Below are positions 42,114 to 53,484 of a stretch of 64,000 nucleotides of DNA, in pieces. The notes below the pieces were generated by a model. It saw only the letters and a list, made by a program, of their open reading frames with translations. It had not been told where the DNA came from and searched no databases. The stretch lies in contig NZ_SORW01000002.1 of the NCBI RefSeq assembly GCF_004405105.1, positions 62,001 through 126,000 on the forward strand, written 5' to 3'. The first letter of the stretch is position 1. Every line of letters begins with the position of its first letter. This stretch comes from Jeotgalibacillus sp. R-1-5s-1 (GTDB lineage: Bacteria; Bacillota; Bacilli; Bacillales; Jeotgalibacillaceae). A program made the translations under genes and the position numbers.

Positions 42114-43136
42114 ATGAGAGAGTTTATTAGTTTAGTTGAGAGAGATCAGCATTTAACAGTTGAACAGATGAGACGTGCAAGTGAAAAACTATTTAATCAG
42201 GACACATCGCAGGAAGAAATCAAGCAATTTCTTCTTGAATTAAAACGTAAAGGTGAAACGGCAGATGAAATTACCGGACTCGTATCTGTCGTCAGGGAAA
42301 TCGCCGGACGTTATGATACATCCGCTCAGCATATTATGGACAATTGCGGAACGGGTGGCGATGGCTCTCAAAGCTTTAATATCAGTACTTGTGCAGCATT
42401 TGTCATCGCAGGTGCAGGAATCCCGGTGGCCAAACATGGTAATCGCAGTATCTCAAGTAAAACAGGCAGTGCTGATGTTTTAGAGCACCTTGGTGTACGA
42501 CTTGATCTTACAAAAGAGGATACGAAAACATTGCTCGAAGAACAGCAAATTACTTTTCTTTTTGCACCATTTGTTCACGCTGGCATAAAGAACGTCATGA
42601 AAGCGAGAAAAGAGCTTGGTGTTCCAACCATTTTCAACCTGATCGGACCGTTAACAAACCCGGTTGAACTGGATACCCAGCTGATTGGCATATACAGGAG
42701 AGATATGCTTCATACGATGGCTGAGGCGATGAAACAGTCCGGACGCAGACGTGGAGTTGTTTTAAATGGTGCCGGACATCTAGATGAAGCCTCTCTTGCC
42801 GGTAGGAACTATCTGACGCTGCTGGAGGATGGAAAAATCACTTCTTTCACACTTCACCCTGAAGAGATTGGCATGGAAGTTGTGCCGAATGAGAAAATCA
42901 AAGGCGGAGATGCGAAAGATAATGCTGAGATTTTGCTGTCTGTTTTAAACGGAGAAGAATCATCATTTAAAGAAACGGTGGTTCTCAATGCCGGTATTGC
43001 GATTTTTGCCTCAGGTAAAGCTTCAAGTGTGATCGAAGGAATAAAACTGGCGCGTAAAAGTATTGACTCTAAAGAAGCACTAAAAAAGCTGAAGGCCCTC
43101 GTTGAGTACAGCCGTCAAAAGGAGACAGTCAGATGA
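42114..43136 (+). CDS. trpD: Anthranilate phosphoribosyltransferase
   Basis: Transfers phosphoribose from PRPP to anthranilate. PRPP-binding GTGGDGSQSFNIST, KHGNRSISSKTGSADVLE and FNLIGPLTNPV are diagnostic. 340 residues. The ATG at 42114 follows AAAGGAGAGAG; the frame is open upstream to 42072 within trpG. Overlaps trpC by four bases. Confidence 0.97.
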   Translation: MREFISLVERDQHLTVEQMRRASEKLFNQDTSQEEIKQFLLELKRKGETADEITGLVSVVREIAGRYDTSAQHIMDNCGTGGDGSQSFNISTCAAFVIAGAGIPVAKHGNRSISSKTGSADVLEHLGVRLDLTKEDTKTLLEEQQITFLFAPFVHAGIKNVMKARKELGVPTIFNLIGPLTNPVELDTQLIGIYRRDMLHTMAEAMKQSGRRRGVVLNGAGHLDEASLAGRNYLTLLEDGKITSFTLHPEEIGMEVVPNEKIKGGDAKDNAEILLSVLNGEESSFKETVVLNAGIAIFASGKASSVIEGIKLARKSIDSKEALKKLKALVEYSRQKETVR

Positions 43137-43906
43137 CCATATTAGATCAGATTATTGAGAAGAAAAAAGAAGAAGTGGCAGCACTGACAGATCATGATTT
43201 TACAGGTGTCATCAAAAAGCCGCTCCCACTGACGTTTTTAAAAGGACGTCATCTCGGCGTCATTGCTGAAATCAAACGGGCATCTCCATCTAAAGGATTA
43301 ATTAATCCTGACATTGATCCGGTTAAACAGGCTAAAATTTACGAGCAGTTCGGAGCAAGTGCCATATCGGTTCTGACCGACGAAGCGTTTTTCAAAGGGT
43401 CCATCGAGGATCTAAGGGCCGTTTCGGCAGCCGTTTCGATTCCTGTTCTTTGCAAAGACTTTATAATTGATGAACGCCAGATCTTACGCGCTGCTGAGGC
43501 AGGTGCATCCATCATCCTGCTGATTGTTGCTGCACTGACCGATGAACATTTGTCGAGACTTCATGCGTATGCGAAATCGCTGAATCTGAACGTACTGGTG
43601 GAAGTTCATGATGAGGAGGAACTCGACCGTGCAATTGGTGCAGGGGCTGAATTTATCGGAGTCAACAACCGGAATTTAAAGACGTTTGAAGTAGATCTTG
43701 GAATCAGTGAACGTCTCGGGGCCATCATGAAGGATCAAAATGTTTCTTTTATAAGCGAAAGCGGTATTTTCACTGAAGAGGATGCAAGGCGCGCAGCTCG
43801 TGCTGGAGCCAATGCCGTCCTGGTCGGGGAGTCTCTGATGAAAGCAGCCGACACCGGCAGTCTCTTATCATCTTTACAGGTTCCCTTAAACGGGGATCAG
43901 ACATGA
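43133..43906 (+). CDS. trpC: Indole-3-glycerol phosphate synthase
   Basis: TIM-barrel enzyme of 257 residues: VIAEIKRASPSKGLI, the catalytic Lys in VLCKDFIIDERQI, GVNNRNLKTFEVDL and ISESGIFTEED. Monofunctional, unlike the E. coli TrpC-TrpF fusion. Coupled by ATGA overlaps at both ends. Confidence 0.97.
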   Translation: MTILDQIIEKKKEEVAALTDHDFTGVIKKPLPLTFLKGRHLGVIAEIKRASPSKGLINPDIDPVKQAKIYEQFGASAISVLTDEAFFKGSIEDLRAVSAAVSIPVLCKDFIIDERQILRAAEAGASIILLIVAALTDEHLSRLHAYAKSLNLNVLVEVHDEEELDRAIGAGAEFIGVNNRNLKTFEVDLGISERLGAIMKDQNVSFISESGIFTEEDARRAARAGANAVLVGESLMKAADTGSLLSSLQVPLNGDQT

Positions 43907-44520
43907 TCGTAAAAATATGCGGACTCATGAACAAAGAAGATGTTACAGCGGCGGTTGAAGCAGGGGCAGATTATCTTGGCTTTGTGTTCGCCAAAAGTAA
44001 AAGAAGGATTACGTATGAACAAGCCGGAAAAATGAGCGAGGACGTGCCCTTACATGTAAAAAAGGTTGGGGTATTCGTCAATCCAGAAATGTCTGAGATT
44101 GAAGAAGCTATCCGTATTGCCGGCATTGATCTTATTCAACTTCATGGTGATGAATCACCTGAATTTTGCCGCGAAATGAAGAAACCTGTTATAAAGGCTG
44201 TCAGCATCCACTCAGAAGAGGATGTTTTAAAGTTTGAGAAATACGATGTTCATCATGTTTTAGCTGACGCACCGGGAACAGCATACCGCGGAGGAAGCGG
44301 CCATTCCTTTGACTGGAACTACTTGAGTCATAACGACCATCATGAACAGCTGATCCTTGCAGGTGGACTGACACCTGAAAACATTCAGCAGGCAATCAAT
44401 GAAGTGAAGCCTGCCGGTGTGGACGTATCCAGCGGTGTAGAGACAAACGGTAAAAAAGATCATCAGAAAATGAAGCAGTTTGTAAAAAACGCAAAACAAA
44501 CCGGGAGTGAAATGATATGA
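43903..44520 (+). CDS. trpF: Phosphoribosylanthranilate isomerase
   Basis: TIM-barrel isomerase of 205 residues with the general base Cys in [35 protein letters not shown], and [14 protein letters not shown] plus [11 protein letters not shown] phosphate-binding loops. Four-base overlaps with trpC and trpB. Confidence 0.97.
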   Translation: MIVKICGLMNKEDVTAAVEAGADYLGFVFAKSKRRITYEQAGKMSEDVPLHVKKVGVFVNPEMSEIEEAIRIAGIDLIQLHGDESPEFCREMKKPVIKAVSIHSEEDVLKFEKYDVHHVLADAPGTAYRGGSGHSFDWNYLSHNDHHEQLILAGGLTPENIQQAINEVKPAGVDVSSGVETNGKKDHQKMKQFVKNAKQTGSEMI

Positions 44521-45716
44521 CAACTTATGCACAGCCTGATATTAACGGTCAGTTCGGTCAATTCGGAGGAAGATTTGTTCCTGAAACACTTATGAGAGCC
44601 GTTCTGGAACTTGAAGAAGCATACAAAGAAGCGCAAAACGATCCTGAATTTCACAAACTTCTTGAACATTATTTAAAGGACTATATCGGACGTGAAAATC
44701 CACTTTATTACGCTGAAAATTTAACAAAAAAAATAGGCGGATCCAAAATTTATTTTAAGCGGGAAGATTTGAACCATACAGGTGCTCATAAAATCAACAA
44801 TACGATTGGTCAGGCACTGCTTGCAATTAGAATGGGGAAAAAGAAAATTGTAGCTGAAACAGGTGCCGGTCAGCACGGTGTTGCAACAGCCACAGTTTGT
44901 GCACTGCTGAACCTGGATTGTGTGATTTATATGGGTGAAGAGGACATCAGAAGACAACAGCTGAATGTTTTTAGAATGGAACTACTCGGCGCGCGCGTTG
45001 AAAGTGTCTCTCAGGGAAGCGGTACGTTAAAGGATGCTGTTAATGAAGCAATGAGATACTGGGTAACCAATGTTGAAGACACTCACTATATTATTGGTTC
45101 AGTACTCGGACCACATCCGTTCCCTCAGATGGTACGTGATTTCCAGAGTGTGATCGGAAAAGAAACGAAGAAGCAGATCCTGGAAAAAGAAGGGCGTCTC
45201 CCGGATGAAATCATTGCCTGTATCGGTGGTGGAAGTAATGCGATGGGAATTTTCCACCCATTTATTAATGATACAGAAGTAAAATTAACCGGTGTAGAAG
45301 CGGCTGGATCGGGTATTCATTCCGGCAAGCACGCAGCAACTCTTACTGCAGGAGATGTCGGTGTTTTACACGGTTCTCTCATGTACCTGCTACAAAATGA
45401 CGATGGGCAGATTCAGGAGGCACACTCTATTTCAGCCGGCCTGGATTATCCGGGTGTCGGGCCGGAGCACAGCTACCTGCATGAAACGAAGCGCGTTCAC
45501 TATACATCGGTAACAGATAATGAAGCGCTTGATGCACTGCAGCTGATGAGCCGCACAGAAGGAATTATTCCTGCACTCGAAACGGCCCACGCGATTCACT
45601 ACGCTGTGGAGTCTGCAAAAGCGGGTAACCCTGAGGACATTATTGTTGTTTGTCTTTCAGGTCGTGGAGATAAAGACGTCAATACAGTGAAGGCTGCATT
45701 GGAGGAGAGAGAATAA
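44517..45716 (+). CDS. trpB: Tryptophan synthase beta chain
   Basis: PLP-dependent condensation of indole and serine. The PLP lysine lies in [31 protein letters not shown] and the glycine-rich [12 protein letters not shown] follow. 399 residues. The stop codon shares one base with the trpA start. Confidence 0.98.
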   Translation: MTTYAQPDINGQFGQFGGRFVPETLMRAVLELEEAYKEAQNDPEFHKLLEHYLKDYIGRENPLYYAENLTKKIGGSKIYFKREDLNHTGAHKINNTIGQALLAIRMGKKKIVAETGAGQHGVATATVCALLNLDCVIYMGEEDIRRQQLNVFRMELLGARVESVSQGSGTLKDAVNEAMRYWVTNVEDTHYIIGSVLGPHPFPQMVRDFQSVIGKETKKQILEKEGRLPDEIIACIGGGSNAMGIFHPFINDTEVKLTGVEAAGSGIHSGKHAATLTAGDVGVLHGSLMYLLQNDDGQIQEAHSISAGLDYPGVGPEHSYLHETKRVHYTSVTDNEALDALQLMSRTEGIIPALETAHAIHYAVESAKAGNPEDIIVVCLSGRGDKDVNTVKAALEERE

Positions 45717-46504
45717 TGGGGAAAATCGCGATTCAGGAAGCAATTGAACAGGTAAATGCACGTGGGGCAAAAGCGTTTGTTCCGTATATTATGGCTGGAG
45801 ATCCATCATTAAGTGAGCTGAAAGATCAGCTGCTTTATTTACAGGAATCCAATGCGACTGTGGTTGAACTGGGCATTCCATTTTCAGATCCCGTGGCCGA
45901 TGGACCTACGATTCAGGAGGCCGGAAAGCGCGCATTAAAAAGCGGGACCACTCTCCCTAAAATCCTGAGCGTTCTGAAAGAAATAAAAGATGATATAACC
46001 GTTCCAATCGTACTGATGACGTATATTAATCCTTTATTTAAATATGGTCTTGGCAAGGTATTCGAAGACATTGAAGCGGCAGGTGTTTCGGGTCTAATTA
46101 TTCCGGATTTACCTTTAGAACAATACTCGCTCATTGAAACGCACATTAAAAAAACAGACCTTGCACTCATTCAGCTGGTGACGTTAATGAGCCCGGATCA
46201 GCGAATTGAAAAACTGGCCAAGCTGTCTGAGGGCTTCGTGTATGCCGTTTCTGTTACAGGCATCACCGGAGAACGTGCGACGATCAGTGATCAGCTTGAA
46301 GGGTTTATCCAAAAGCTCAAAAAACACAGCCCGGTTCCGGTATTAGCTGGTTTCGGAATCTCCTCTCCTGAACAGGTGGCACAAGTTGCTTCACTTGGTG
46401 ACGGCGTCATCGTCGGAAGTAAAATCGTCGACCTCCAGCACAAAGGAGAACAATCTAAAATACGCGAACTCATCCACGCAGCAACACAACCGTCTGTGAT
46501 TTAA
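45716..46504 (+). CDS. trpA: Tryptophan synthase alpha chain
   Basis: Cleaves indole-3-glycerol phosphate. Catalytic Glu in VVELGIPFSDPVADGPTIQ and Asp in LIIPDLPLEQY; VLAGFGISSPEQV and GVIVGSKIVD bind phosphate. 262 residues, last gene of the operon. No classical terminator is seen directly after it; the repeat at 46685 ends in a hairpin followed by GGTTTTAAT and may serve. Confidence 0.97.
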   Translation: MGKIAIQEAIEQVNARGAKAFVPYIMAGDPSLSELKDQLLYLQESNATVVELGIPFSDPVADGPTIQEAGKRALKSGTTLPKILSVLKEIKDDITVPIVLMTYINPLFKYGLGKVFEDIEAAGVSGLIIPDLPLEQYSLIETHIKKTDLALIQLVTLMSPDQRIEKLAKLSEGFVYAVSVTGITGERATISDQLEGFIQKLKKHSPVPVLAGFGISSPEQVAQVASLGDGVIVGSKIVDLQHKGEQSKIRELIHAATQPSVI

Positions 46505-46584
46505 GGTTTGTAAACCCGATGTGATAAAGGTGATGAACATCCCTTAGGTTTGTTAAATATAAACAATTGCAAGTCATACAATCA

Positions 46585-46612
46585 GTCCCAGAGACATCCA
46601 CAGACTCATGCG
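46585..46612. repeat. Possible degenerate 5' fragment of type 1 repeat
   Basis: GAGACATCCACAGACTCATG resembles GGGGCATCCGCAGACTCCTATG at the start of the copy 100 bases downstream. No matching 3' arm is seen, so this would be a relic. Confidence 0.35.
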
Positions 46613-46684
46613 TCATAAATGTACAAGTTGACTCAATGGTCCAATGTTTTTACATTAAAATAATCAGCTTTTTGCATATACAAA

Positions 46685-46947
46685 GGGCTGAGGGGCATCC
46701 GCAGACTCCTATGGCTGAAAGGGACAGGTGAAACCGATGCGCGAAGCGCAGCGGGTTCACCGCCCGGCCTCAGAAAAGCGGAGACGGGCGTTTAGGGACG
46801 TACAAACTGGACTGGCCCCGACGGAGATAAAGGAAACACAGTGAACGGAGTGAGCTGATGTTGACTTATCGGACGAGGGGACGGGAAGTTTGCTAGTCCC
46901 TGCCCGTCGCAGCTAGACAATGGAAAGCGGAGGATGCCCCTCAGCCC
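46685..46947. repeat. Type 1 repeat copy D with nested type 2 element
   Basis: Perfect 16-bp outer arms GGGCTGAGGGGCATCC (46685-46700) and complement (46932-46947). The type 1 core runs to AAAAGCGGAG (46774-46783). A 139-base unit then interrupts it and ends before GAAAGCGGAG (46923-46932), a near-identical direct repeat. The unit has its own 12-bp stem, ACGGGC/GCCCGT plus AGGGAC/GTCCCT, inner CCCCG/CGAGGGG-type and ATAA/TTAT pairings, and ends GCAGCTAGACA. It occupies much of the 551-base gap between trpA and the response regulator; I see no gene there. Confidence 0.8.
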
Positions 46948-46970
46948 GGTTTTAATATTTTACAACCTGA

Positions 46971-47001
46971 AAAACCGGTTTCTATAATGGAAACCGGTTT
47001 T
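46971..47001 (+). terminator. Terminator before the two-component operon
   Basis: AAAACCGGTTTC pairs with GAAACCGGTTTT; TACTTTTG follows. It backs up termination of trp transcripts. Confidence 0.8.
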
Positions 47002-47055
47002 ACTTTTGTAAATCAGGTAAAATAAATAAAAAGAGTATGACAGAGGTGACTGGCA

Positions 47056-47724
47056 TTGACGAGAATCCTGCTGATTGAAGACGAAAAAAACCTGGCCCGT
47101 TTCATCGAGCTCGAACTTAAATACGAAGGGTACGAGGTATCTGTGGAATATGACGGTCGGGACGGATTAAACCTTGCCCTGACAGAAGAATTCGATTTGA
47201 TTCTCCTTGATTTAATGCTCCCTTCCTTAAGCGGAATGGAAATCTGCAGAAGAATCCGTCAGGCAAAAGATCTTCCAATTATTATGATTACAGCAAAAGA
47301 TGGTGTCATGGACAGGGTCTCTGGCCTTGACAGCGGGGCTGATGATTATATCGTTAAACCATTCGCAATTGAAGAACTCCTCGCCAGAATGCGCGCGCTG
47401 CTGAGAAGGCTGTCACCTGTAGCAGAGGACGCCCTTTCACATAAGGATTTATCAGTTAATCTGAAATCCTATAAAGTCATTAAAGGGAACGAAGAGCTGA
47501 CATTAACAAAACGGGAATTCGATCTTTTAAAAATGCTTCTCGAAAATAAAGATATTGTTTTAACACGGGACCGGATTCTCGAAAAGGTATGGGGCTATGA
47601 CGCAGAAGTTGAAACGAATGTTGTGGACGTTTATATTCGCCATCTTAGAAATAAGCTCGATCCCGAACAATCATCTTCCTACATCGAAACGGTTCGCGGG
47701 ACAGGGTATGTGATCCGATCATGA
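47056..47724 (+). CDS. OmpR-family response regulator (ArlR/YkoG-like)
   Basis: Receiver domain 1-115 with acidic pocket IEDEKN, phospho-acceptor D52 in [10 protein letters not shown], switch Thr in MITAKD and Lys in YIVKPFA. Then a winged-helix DNA-binding domain (about 128-220) with [17 protein letters not shown] and [13 protein letters not shown]. Start is TTG at 47056 after AGAGGTGAC. Stop overlaps the kinase start by ATGA. Target genes are unknown. Confidence 0.93.
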   Translation: MTRILLIEDEKNLARFIELELKYEGYEVSVEYDGRDGLNLALTEEFDLILLDLMLPSLSGMEICRRIRQAKDLPIIMITAKDGVMDRVSGLDSGADDYIVKPFAIEELLARMRALLRRLSPVAEDALSHKDLSVNLKSYKVIKGNEELTLTKREFDLLKMLLENKDIVLTRDRILEKVWGYDAEVETNVVDVYIRHLRNKLDPEQSSSYIETVRGTGYVIRS

Positions 47725-49124
47725 AAAAACTCAAGGAAAAGTGGCTGCAATTATCAATCAGGTGGAAATGGACTTTTTCAGCGGGAGCTTCAATTTTTTT
47801 ATCATTTTCTATTTTCAGTGTCATTTTAATTTTTGCAATGAGCCAGTGGATGCTTCAGGAGGAAGAGAATTCAGTCCGTTCAGTCGTATCTGATCTTGAA
47901 CAGTTTTATCAGAGCAGAAGTCCGATGATCACGATGAACGATATTGAAGACAGCAGGGAACTGGCCCAGCAGATTTATGATCAGGGCCAGATTATTACAT
48001 TCTACAATGAAGACGGGTACGAATTGTTCACCCTGCAAAGAAGAGGGGAAGCTGACATTTCAGTCCCGTTTGTCCCTGTGGAAGATACAGTGCTATCAGA
48101 AGAGCGAATTGATGGCCGTAATTTACTGCTTGCTGCTTTTCCGATCGAATCCCAGGGGTTTAATGGTTATATATATGTCATTCATCCTCTCGACTCGTAT
48201 CAGTCGATGGTTAATTATATGATCTTTTTGTCGATTATTTTAGGGCTTGGTGCATTATTGTTCAGTGCAGTGGCTGCTTACTTTTTAGCGGGGAAATTTA
48301 TTCAGCCTGTTACAGCACTCGGAAAGACGATGAAAAAAACACAACAGGAAGGCTTTCAAAATCAACTGATGGTACCCGAAGTGCAGGATGAGGTCGGTGG
48401 TTTGATTGACATTTTTAACGATATGATGAAAGAGCTTGAGAAAAACTTCCTGAAGCAGCGTCAATTTGCGGAGGATGCCTCACATGAAATGAGAACCCCG
48501 CTGCAAATTATAGAAGGTCATCTTGCCCTGATTCAGCGATGGGGAAAGAAAGACCCAGAGATACTTGAAGAATCACTGTCTATTTCTCTTCAGGAGCTCG
48601 AAAGAATTAAAAAGCTTGTGAATGACCTGCTGCTCCTTTCAAAGGCAGACCGGGATATGATCAGAGAAAATCTCACACCTCTTAATCCAGTAGACACAAT
48701 CCATGATGTATGCAGAAAGATGAAATCGATCTATAAGGATCGTGATATCAAGTGTCAGGCGGAAACCGCACAGATCGGCATTGAAAAAGAACACCTTGAA
48801 CAGGTGCTCATTATATTTATTGATAACGCACTGAAATATTCTCCAGACGGGACACCTGTTACATTAACAGGAGAAAAAGCCGGTGATATGTATAGGCTTA
48901 CGATCATTGATGAAGGTGAGGGAATATCTGAAGAACATCTTCCACACATATTCGACAGATTTTACCGTGTCGATAAATCAAGAAGCCGTGAAGCCGGTGG
49001 TAACGGTCTTGGGTTGTCTATTGCCAAGCGCCTTTTAGACATGTATAAGGTCGGTGTAGCCATAACCAGTTCATCAGATGGAACAAAAGTCAGGATGGAA
49101 TTTCCAATCTATTCAAAGGACTAG
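47721..49124 (+). CDS. Sensor histidine kinase (ArlS/YkoH-like)
   Basis: Two membrane helices (about 18-40 and 167-190) flank an extracytoplasmic sensor of about 125 residues. HAMP, then the H-box [14 protein letters not shown]-box [14 protein letters not shown]1 [20 protein letters not shown] and G2 [12 protein letters not shown] complete a standard kinase of 467 residues. It is cognate to the regulator it overlaps. Confidence 0.93.
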   Translation: MKKLKEKWLQLSIRWKWTFSAGASIFLSFSIFSVILIFAMSQWMLQEEENSVRSVVSDLEQFYQSRSPMITMNDIEDSRELAQQIYDQGQIITFYNEDGYELFTLQRRGEADISVPFVPVEDTVLSEERIDGRNLLLAAFPIESQGFNGYIYVIHPLDSYQSMVNYMIFLSIILGLGALLFSAVAAYFLAGKFIQPVTALGKTMKKTQQEGFQNQLMVPEVQDEVGGLIDIFNDMMKELEKNFLKQRQFAEDASHEMRTPLQIIEGHLALIQRWGKKDPEILEESLSISLQELERIKKLVNDLLLLSKADRDMIRENLTPLNPVDTIHDVCRKMKSIYKDRDIKCQAETAQIGIEKEHLEQVLIIFIDNALKYSPDGTPVTLTGEKAGDMYRLTIIDEGEGISEEHLPHIFDRFYRVDKSRSREAGGNGLGLSIAKRLLDMYKVGVAITSSSDGTKVRMEFPIYSKD

Positions 49125-49125
49125 C

Positions 49126-49161
49126 GTGTAAAAGAGTGAATTACTATTCACTTTTTTACAC
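49126..49161 (+). terminator. Terminator of the two-component operon
   Basis: GTGTAAAAGAGTGAAT pairs with ATTCACTTTTTTACAC across a four-base loop, with T runs in the stem. Confidence 0.8.
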
Positions 49162-49183
49162 TCACAATTTTTAAAAAAATTCA

Positions 49184-49240
49184 TCGAAACGCTTTATCTC
49201 AGTCCTTTACAGTGATAAAATGGCTCTGTAAGCGTTTTAG
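49184..49240. promoter_or_regulatory. Pair of cre-like sites upstream of odhAB
   Basis: TCGAAACGCTTTAT (49184-49197) and TGTAAGCGTTTTAG (49227-49240) are inverted versions of a cre-like core, 30 bases apart. The second matches TGWNANCGNTNWCA except at the last two bases. Carbon catabolite control of odhAB would make sense, but neither site is perfect. Confidence 0.35.
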
Positions 49241-49321
49241 TGATTTATAAAACTATATTTACATAGCATTTCTGTAAATTTAGATATTTCAGAAATGTCC
49301 AAGACGTTGGAGGTTTTCAAA

Positions 49322-52138
49322 ATGAGAAAACAGGCGGAGCAGGACTCATCTTTATTAAGTTTTTCGGGGCCAAACCTTGGCTATATGATGGAGATGTATG
49401 ATCTTTATCTTGAAGATCCGTCATCAGTCGATGAAGAACTGCAGCAATATTTTAAAGAAAACGGTTCCCCTTATAAGTCCGGGAATCAGAAAGCAGAAGT
49501 CAACATCGAAGGAACTGATTACAGTAAGGTGATTGCAGCGGTTCAACTTGCCGACAGCATTCGTGCATACGGACACCTTGCAGCAGATATTAATCCGCTC
49601 CATGATAAGAAAAAGGACACAGAAAGAATTGAACTTGAAACTTACGGACTGACAAAGGAAGATCTTGAAAAAATCCCTGTCGATATTTTAATCGAAAATT
49701 CGACTGATGAAGTGACAAATGGGTACGAGGCCATTGAGTATTTAAAGAAAATGTACACGCGTACCATTGCGTTTGAATATGCTCATGTTCATGACCGCGA
49801 AGAGAAGAAGTGGCTGAAGAATTATATTGAATCCGGTTCACTGGATGCTTCAATCTCAGATGACAAAAAGAAAGAGACCTTAAACCGCCTCGTGCAGGTT
49901 GAAGGATTTGAAAATTTTGTTCATAAAACGTTTGTAGGACAGAAACGTTTCTCTATTGAAGGTCTTGATACGATGGTGCCTTTACTTGATGAAATTATTC
50001 AATCGACTGTAGAAAAAGGGGCGCGCTCTATCAACATCGGAATGGCTCACCGTGGACGCTTGAACGTGCTGGCACACGTGCTTGAAAAACCGTATGAAAT
50101 GATTTTTGCAGAATTTCAGCACTCGCCAAGTAAAGATCTGATCCCGTCTGAAGGATCAATCGGGATTACATATGGCTGGACCGGTGATGTGAAATATCAC
50201 TTAGGTGCAGACCGGAACCTGGCTAAAAACGAAGCTAAAACACGCATTACACTTGCAAATAACCCGAGTCACCTTGAGGTTATCAGCCCGATCGTAGCCG
50301 GTTATACAAGAGCTGCTCAGGAAAATCGTTCAGAAGCAGGGATTCCTGATATTAAAACAGAATCTTCACTGGCGATTATGATTCACGGCGATGCAGCTTT
50401 CCCGGGTCAGGGAGTTGTAGCAGAAACCCTTAACATGAGCCAGCTGCGCGGCTATCATACAGGCGGATCTATCCACGTGATTGCCAACAATATGATCGGA
50501 TTTACAACAGAATCATTTGACTCACGTTCGACACAGTATGCTTCTGACACGGCAAAAGGATTTGAAGTGCCAATTCTTCACGTCAACGCAGATGATCCGG
50601 AAGCCTGTCTGGCAGCAGCCATCATGGCGAGCGAATACCGTGCGACGTTCAGCAAAGATTTTGTCATTGATCTGATCGGTTACCGCCGATTCGGCCACAA
50701 CGAAATGGATGAGCCGATGGTAACGAACCCTGATATGTATACGTATATCAAAAACCACGACAACGTACGTAAGCTTTATGAAGATAAGCTTGTAGGAAAT
50801 AAAACGCTTTCAGCTGAAGAGGCACAGAAAATGAGGGAAGACCACATGGCTCACCTTCAGAAAGCGTATGATTCGGTGCCGAAATCTGACAAAGAGCGTG
50901 ATATTTCAATGGAACCGCCGGAAGATGTGACAGGTTCGCTTCATGATTTTTCAACAGGCGTTAAGCTTGACCGCCTGACTGCCATGAACCAGGACTTACT
51001 CTCATTCCCTGAAGGTTTTAATGTATTTAAGAAGCTTGAAAAAATCCTTCAGCGACGTCAGGACCCATTTGAAAAAGACGGAAAAGTTGACTGGGCTCAC
51101 GCTGAGACACTCGCCTTTGGTGCAATCCTGCAGGATGGTACACCAATCAGACTCAGTGGACAGGATTCCCAGCGCGGAACTTTCGCTCACCGTCACCTTG
51201 TCCTTCATGATGAGAAAACGGGTGAAGAGTACACGCCGCTTCATCATATCAAAGGTGCAAATGCATCCTTCTGCGTTTATAACAGTCCTCTGACAGAGGC
51301 TGCAGTAGTTGGATTTGAATATGGTTACAATGTCTTTTCAAAAGAGACACTTGTGCTCTGGGAAGCCCAATATGGTGATTTTGCCAATATGGCCCAGGTG
51401 ATGTTCGATCAGTTTGTTTCTTCCAGCCGTGCGAAATGGGGACAGAAGTCAGGACTTGTAATGCTTCTTCCACATGGTTATGAAGGACAGGGTCCGGAGC
51501 ATTCATCAGCCCGAATGGAGCGATTCCTTACGCTTGCTGCTGAAAACAACTGGACTGTCGCAAATCTGACAAGTTCTGCACAGTACTTCCACATTTTAAG
51601 AAGACAGGCCGCGATCCTGAAAAAAGAGGAAGTCAGACCGCTCATTATTATGACACCGAAAAGTCTCTTAAGACATCCGCTCGTTTCGAGAGGTGTTGAG
51701 GAGTTTACTGAAGGCGGCTTCAGACCGCTGATTGAGCATCCAGAGCTCGGTAAAGAGACTGATAAGGTAGAGCGTATTGTTCTATCATCTGGTAAAGTTG
51801 GCATCGATCTGCTAGAGCGTGCTGAAAAAGAAGATAACAATGACTGGCTGCACCTAGTCCGTATAGAAGAGATTTATCCTTTCCCTATGCAGGAAGTAAG
51901 AGAGATCTTCAGTCGCTATCCTAACCTGAAGGAAGTTGTCTGGGTACAGGAAGAGCCTAAAAACATGGGTGCATGGACATTTGTAGAACCAAGACTTTTA
52001 GAGCTCGCACCGGAAGGCGTCAAAGTCGATTATATTGGAAGGAGACGCCGAAGCAGTCCAGCTGAGGGAGACCCTACCGTTCATAAAAAAGAGCAGGAAA
52101 GAATCTTAGAACAATCCGTAGTCAAAGGGAAAGAATAG
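49322..52138 (+). CDS. odhA: 2-oxoglutarate dehydrogenase E1 component
   Basis: Thiamine-diphosphate decarboxylase of the TCA cycle, 938 residues. The N-terminal [20 protein letters not shown] segment, [39 protein letters not shown] and [15 protein letters not shown] are diagnostic; the C-terminus has [20 protein letters not shown]. The ATG at 49322 lies eight bases after GGAGG; an in-frame ATG at 49295 has no RBS. Forms the OGDH complex with OdhB and a lipoamide dehydrogenase encoded elsewhere. Confidence 0.97.
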   Translation: MRKQAEQDSSLLSFSGPNLGYMMEMYDLYLEDPSSVDEELQQYFKENGSPYKSGNQKAEVNIEGTDYSKVIAAVQLADSIRAYGHLAADINPLHDKKKDTERIELETYGLTKEDLEKIPVDILIENSTDEVTNGYEAIEYLKKMYTRTIAFEYAHVHDREEKKWLKNYIESGSLDASISDDKKKETLNRLVQVEGFENFVHKTFVGQKRFSIEGLDTMVPLLDEIIQSTVEKGARSINIGMAHRGRLNVLAHVLEKPYEMIFAEFQHSPSKDLIPSEGSIGITYGWTGDVKYHLGADRNLAKNEAKTRITLANNPSHLEVISPIVAGYTRAAQENRSEAGIPDIKTESSLAIMIHGDAAFPGQGVVAETLNMSQLRGYHTGGSIHVIANNMIGFTTESFDSRSTQYASDTAKGFEVPILHVNADDPEACLAAAIMASEYRATFSKDFVIDLIGYRRFGHNEMDEPMVTNPDMYTYIKNHDNVRKLYEDKLVGNKTLSAEEAQKMREDHMAHLQKAYDSVPKSDKERDISMEPPEDVTGSLHDFSTGVKLDRLTAMNQDLLSFPEGFNVFKKLEKILQRRQDPFEKDGKVDWAHAETLAFGAILQDGTPIRLSGQDSQRGTFAHRHLVLHDEKTGEEYTPLHHIKGANASFCVYNSPLTEAAVVGFEYGYNVFSKETLVLWEAQYGDFANMAQVMFDQFVSSSRAKWGQKSGLVMLLPHGYEGQGPEHSSARMERFLTLAAENNWTVANLTSSAQYFHILRRQAAILKKEEVRPLIIMTPKSLLRHPLVSRGVEEFTEGGFRPLIEHPELGKETDKVERIVLSSGKVGIDLLERAEKEDNNDWLHLVRIEEIYPFPMQEVREIFSRYPNLKEVVWVQEEPKNMGAWTFVEPRLLELAPEGVKVDYIGRRRRSSPAEGDPTVHKKEQERILEQSVVKGKE

Positions 52139-52152
52139 AGGAGGAAGTCGCA

Positions 52153-53397
52153 GTGGCAGAAATTAAAGTTCCAGAATTAGCTGAATCAATTACAGAGGGT
52201 ACAATTGCACAATGGCTTAAACAGCCTGGTGACCAGGTTGAAAAAGGCGAATATATCGTTGAGCTTGAGACAGATAAAGTAAACGTTGAAGTGATTTCAG
52301 AAGAGGCAGGCGTTATCAAGGAACTGAAAGCCGATGAAGGCGACACTGTTGAAGTAGGACAGGTGATTGCAATCGTTGAAGCTGGTGAAGGCGGAAGTAC
52401 AGCATCAGCTCCTGAAACTGTTGAAGAGGCACCAAAGGAAAGTCCGGCTCAGGAAAGTAAGGAAAAAACAGCTGAAGTGACAGAAGAAAAGAAAGGCCGT
52501 ACGATTGCATCTCCTGCAGCACGTAAGCTGGCAAGAGAAAAAGGAATCGACCTGTCTGAAGTATCAACGGTTGATCCGATGGGCCGCGTGAGAAAACAGG
52601 ATGTTGAGAATCACGGATCAAAGCCTGCTGCTTCAGAGCCTAAAAAGGAAGCACCAAAAGCGAAGCAGGAGACTGCGCCGAAGAAAGAAGATACTAAACC
52701 GGTTGTACGCGAAAAAATGTCACGCCGTCGCCAGACTATTGCAAATCGTCTTGTAGAAGTACAGCAGACTGCAGCCATGCTGACTACATTTAATGAAATT
52801 GACATGACTTATGTGATGGATCTGCGCAAACGTAAAAAAGACCGCTTCTTCGAAACGCATGACGTCCGTCTTGGATTTATGTCTTTCTTCACGAAAGCAG
52901 TTGTTGCAGCACTTAAGAAATACCCTTACGTAAATGCTGAAATTGATGGCGATGAAATCGTCCTGAAGAAATATTACGATGTAGGTGTAGCGGTTTCTAC
53001 TGAGGACGGTCTGGTTGTCCCAATCGTCAGAGACTGTGACCGCAAAAACTTCGCAGAGATTGAGCAGGAAATTGTAAACCTTGCTGAAAAAGCGAAGAGC
53101 AAAAAGCTTCAATTAAGTGATTTGCAGGGAGGATCGTTCACCATCACAAATGGTGGTGTGTTTGGTTCACTATTGTCAACACCAATCTTAAATGGTCCTC
53201 AGGTTGGTATACTGGGCATGCACACCATCCAGTTACGTCCTGTTGCCATTGATGCAGAGCGCACACACAACCGTCCAATGATGTACGTAGCGCTTTCATA
53301 TGATCACCGTATTATTGATGGAAAAGAGGCAGTTGGATTCCTTAAAATGGTCAAAGAACTGCTGGAGAATCCTGAAGATCTTCTTCTTGAAGGTTAA
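52153..53397 (+). CDS. odhB: Dihydrolipoamide succinyltransferase (E2)
   Basis: Lipoyl domain at 1-77 with the lipoylated Lys in [12 protein letters not shown]; a Glu/Lys-rich linker; the E3-binding domain (about 115-150, [16 protein letters not shown]); a second linker; and the catalytic domain from about 185 with [12 protein letters not shown]. 414 residues, GTG start at 52153 after AGAGGAGGAAG. Stoichiometric partner of OdhA, 14 bases downstream. Confidence 0.97.
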   Translation: MAEIKVPELAESITEGTIAQWLKQPGDQVEKGEYIVELETDKVNVEVISEEAGVIKELKADEGDTVEVGQVIAIVEAGEGGSTASAPETVEEAPKESPAQESKEKTAEVTEEKKGRTIASPAARKLAREKGIDLSEVSTVDPMGRVRKQDVENHGSKPAASEPKKEAPKAKQETAPKKEDTKPVVREKMSRRRQTIANRLVEVQQTAAMLTTFNEIDMTYVMDLRKRKKDRFFETHDVRLGFMSFFTKAVVAALKKYPYVNAEIDGDEIVLKKYYDVGVAVSTEDGLVVPIVRDCDRKNFAEIEQEIVNLAEKAKSKKLQLSDLQGGSFTITNGGVFGSLLSTPILNGPQVGILGMHTIQLRPVAIDAERTHNRPMMYVALSYDHRIIDGKEAVGFLKMVKELLENPEDLLLEG

Positions 53398-53402
53398 TGA
53401 TT

Positions 53403-53439
53403 AAAGGTGGAGCCTGAAGAGTCAGGCTCCACCTTTTTT
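53403..53439 (+). terminator. Terminator of odhAB
   Basis: AAAGGTGGAGCCTGA with exact complement, loop AGAG, six T. Confidence 0.93.
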
Positions 53440-53447
53440 GACCAATT

Positions 53448-53475
53448 AAAAACACGCAGCACTATGTCTGCGTGT
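53448..53475 (-). terminator. Terminator of the Sda-like gene
   Basis: On the minus strand ACACGCAG pairs with CTGCGTGT, followed by TTTTT. Confidence 0.85.
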
Positions 53476-53484
53476 ATGTAACCA

